Of a stretch of DNA of 15,067 nucleotides, positions 14,372 through 15,067 are shown in pieces (within the stretch, counting starts at the first letter, position 1; each line of letters opens with the position of its first letter). The notes under the pieces are model-generated. The model did no database searches, was not told the DNA's origin, and saw nothing but the letters and a program-made list of their open reading frames with translations. Where the stretch lies: the NCBI GenBank assembly GCA_030673645.1, contig DAOVIO010000095.1:1-15067 (forward strand), read 5' to 3'. The translations under genes were made by a program, and so were the position numbers. Source of the DNA: JAGLSB01 sp023135955. Lineage in GTDB: Bacteria; Bacteroidota; Bacteroidia; Bacteroidales; GCA-2748055.

Positions 14372-15067
14372 TTAATCAAATAGCCCCTTTAAATCTTCTG
14401 CACTAATGTCTTTCATAGGATTATTCGAATGAATGAAGCTACCAGCCAGAAGGCTTTTCTTTTCTTGCAATTTTTGAATTTTTTCTTCAATACTATTTGC
14501 GGAAATAAATCGATAAACGAAAACATTCTTAACTTGTCCTATTCGGTGAGCTCGAGAAATAGCTTGCTCTTCTGAGGCAGGATTCCACCAGGGATCGAGA
14601 ATAAATACATAGTCTGCTGCGGTTAAATTGAGTCCAACTCCACCTGCTTTTAAAGAGATCAGAAAAACCTTACAGTCTTCATTTTCCTGAAAAGCCCTGA
14701 CAATATCCTCTCGCTTCGTTGATTCTCCTGTAAGCAAAGAATGCTGGATATTTTCTGATTCAAGATTTTCTTTTAACAAATTCAGGTGCTTAACAAATGA
14801 AGAAAAAATCAAAACTTTATGTCCTTTAGAAATAATATTCACAGTATTTCTTACTATTTCCGTAAACTTTCCTGAGCCCTCCAGATAGTTCTCATCCACC
14901 ATTTTGGGATGATTTGATATTTGTCTTAAACGCGTAAGCCCCTGAAGCACAATAATAGATGTTTTCTCTACTCCTTCTTTTTCTATTCCCTCAAAAATAG
15001 CATTTCGAATTCCTGATTTTTCTTCATCGTAAAATTTCTTTTGCTCTTCTGTCATATTACAATAGAT
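14372..15067 (-). CDS. SNF2-family helicase/ATPase, C-terminal part (5'-truncated)
   Basis: The frame stays open through the right edge of the window (Ile-Tyr-Cys-Asn precede the first Met), so these 231 codons are only the end of a larger protein. They cover the C-terminal RecA-like lobe of a SNF2 (superfamily 2) DNA translocase, which uses ATP to remodel protein-DNA complexes. Numbering from the Met at 15055, motif IV-like KVLIFSSFVKHLNLL is near 79-93, motif V is the LKAGGVGLNLTAADYVFILDPWWNP stretch at about 135-159, and motif VI is SRAHRIGQ at about 167-174, with both arginines present. The entry EEQKKFYDEE is typical of the linker between lobes. The ATP-binding Walker A lobe and any SWIM zinc finger would lie outside. 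The tandem repeat array begins about 40 bases beyond its stop codon. Confidence 0.92.
   Translation of the reverse strand: MYCNMTEEQKKFYDEEKSGIRNAIFEGIEKEGVEKTSIIVLQGLTRLRQISNHPKMVDENYLEGSGKFTEIVRNTVNIISKGHKVLIFSSFVKHLNLLKENLESENIQHSLLTGESTKREDIVRAFQENEDCKVFLISLKAGGVGLNLTAADYVFILDPWWNPASEEQAISRAHRIGQVKNVFVYRFISANSIEEKIQKLQEKKSLLAGSFIHSNNPMKDISAEDLKGLFD

Noticed and set aside
14099..14406. Two overlapping + strand open frames of 80-94 codons across the 13-bp array
   Set aside because: They exist only because the repeat has no stop codon in any forward frame. The composition is low-complexity, there is no promoter or family match, and the two frames give the same repeated peptide.

Overview
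The window looks like ordinary chromosome from a member of the Bacteroidota, AT-rich and probably close to the Bacteroidales/Marinilabiliales type. This is inferred from several signs. TAnnTTTG-type -7 promoter elements lie upstream of genes with no clear Shine-Dalgarno sequence. Several proteins have Bacteroidota-style architectures: a DUF2723 membrane glycosyltransferase, a TlpA-like redoxin with a long helical middle, a short TonB with a conserved Cys pair, and a Cys-rich GT9 C-terminus. The exact genus cannot be read from the sequence. No mobile element, CRISPR array, phage gene, rRNA or tRNA was seen.

Layout. Positions 1-510 hold the 3' part of a GT9 (heptosyltransferase-like) gene on the + strand. 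Converging on it is a minus-strand cluster, in transcription order: yciH (SUI1 family), a 968-residue protein combining a gluzincin protease, a TolB-like propeller and a C-terminal barrel, and a TonB-family energy transducer. Divergent from yciH on the + strand is a 1010-residue DUF2723 (TMEM260/PMT-like) protein. It converges on a polyprenyl diphosphate synthase (minus strand) across a repeat-filled gap. After a 629-base spacer come a secreted thioredoxin-like protein and carA, 3 bases apart, then a PAQR/hemolysin III membrane protein. A Tat-exported hydroxypyruvate-isomerase-like protein (minus strand) converges on that gene across an AT-rich hairpin. A 393-base spacer with a 13-bp tandem repeat follows, and the window ends in the C-terminal helicase half of a SNF2-family ATPase (minus strand, incomplete).

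Functional themes. Much of the content concerns the cell envelope: glycan transfer (GT9, DUF2723), isoprenoid chain synthesis, TonB energy transduction, an outer-membrane protease candidate, a secreted redoxin and a Tat-exported TIM-barrel protein. carA, yciH and the SNF2 gene are housekeeping or nucleic-acid genes. I found no convincing new multi-gene system. The signals most worth a second look are the interspersed GGTTGCTGGTTACT-type repeat family with its 13-bp array, the protease-propeller-barrel protein, the identical 14-base spacing between TAnnTTTG and ATG at three genes, and a thioredoxin domain that appears to lack its cis-proline.
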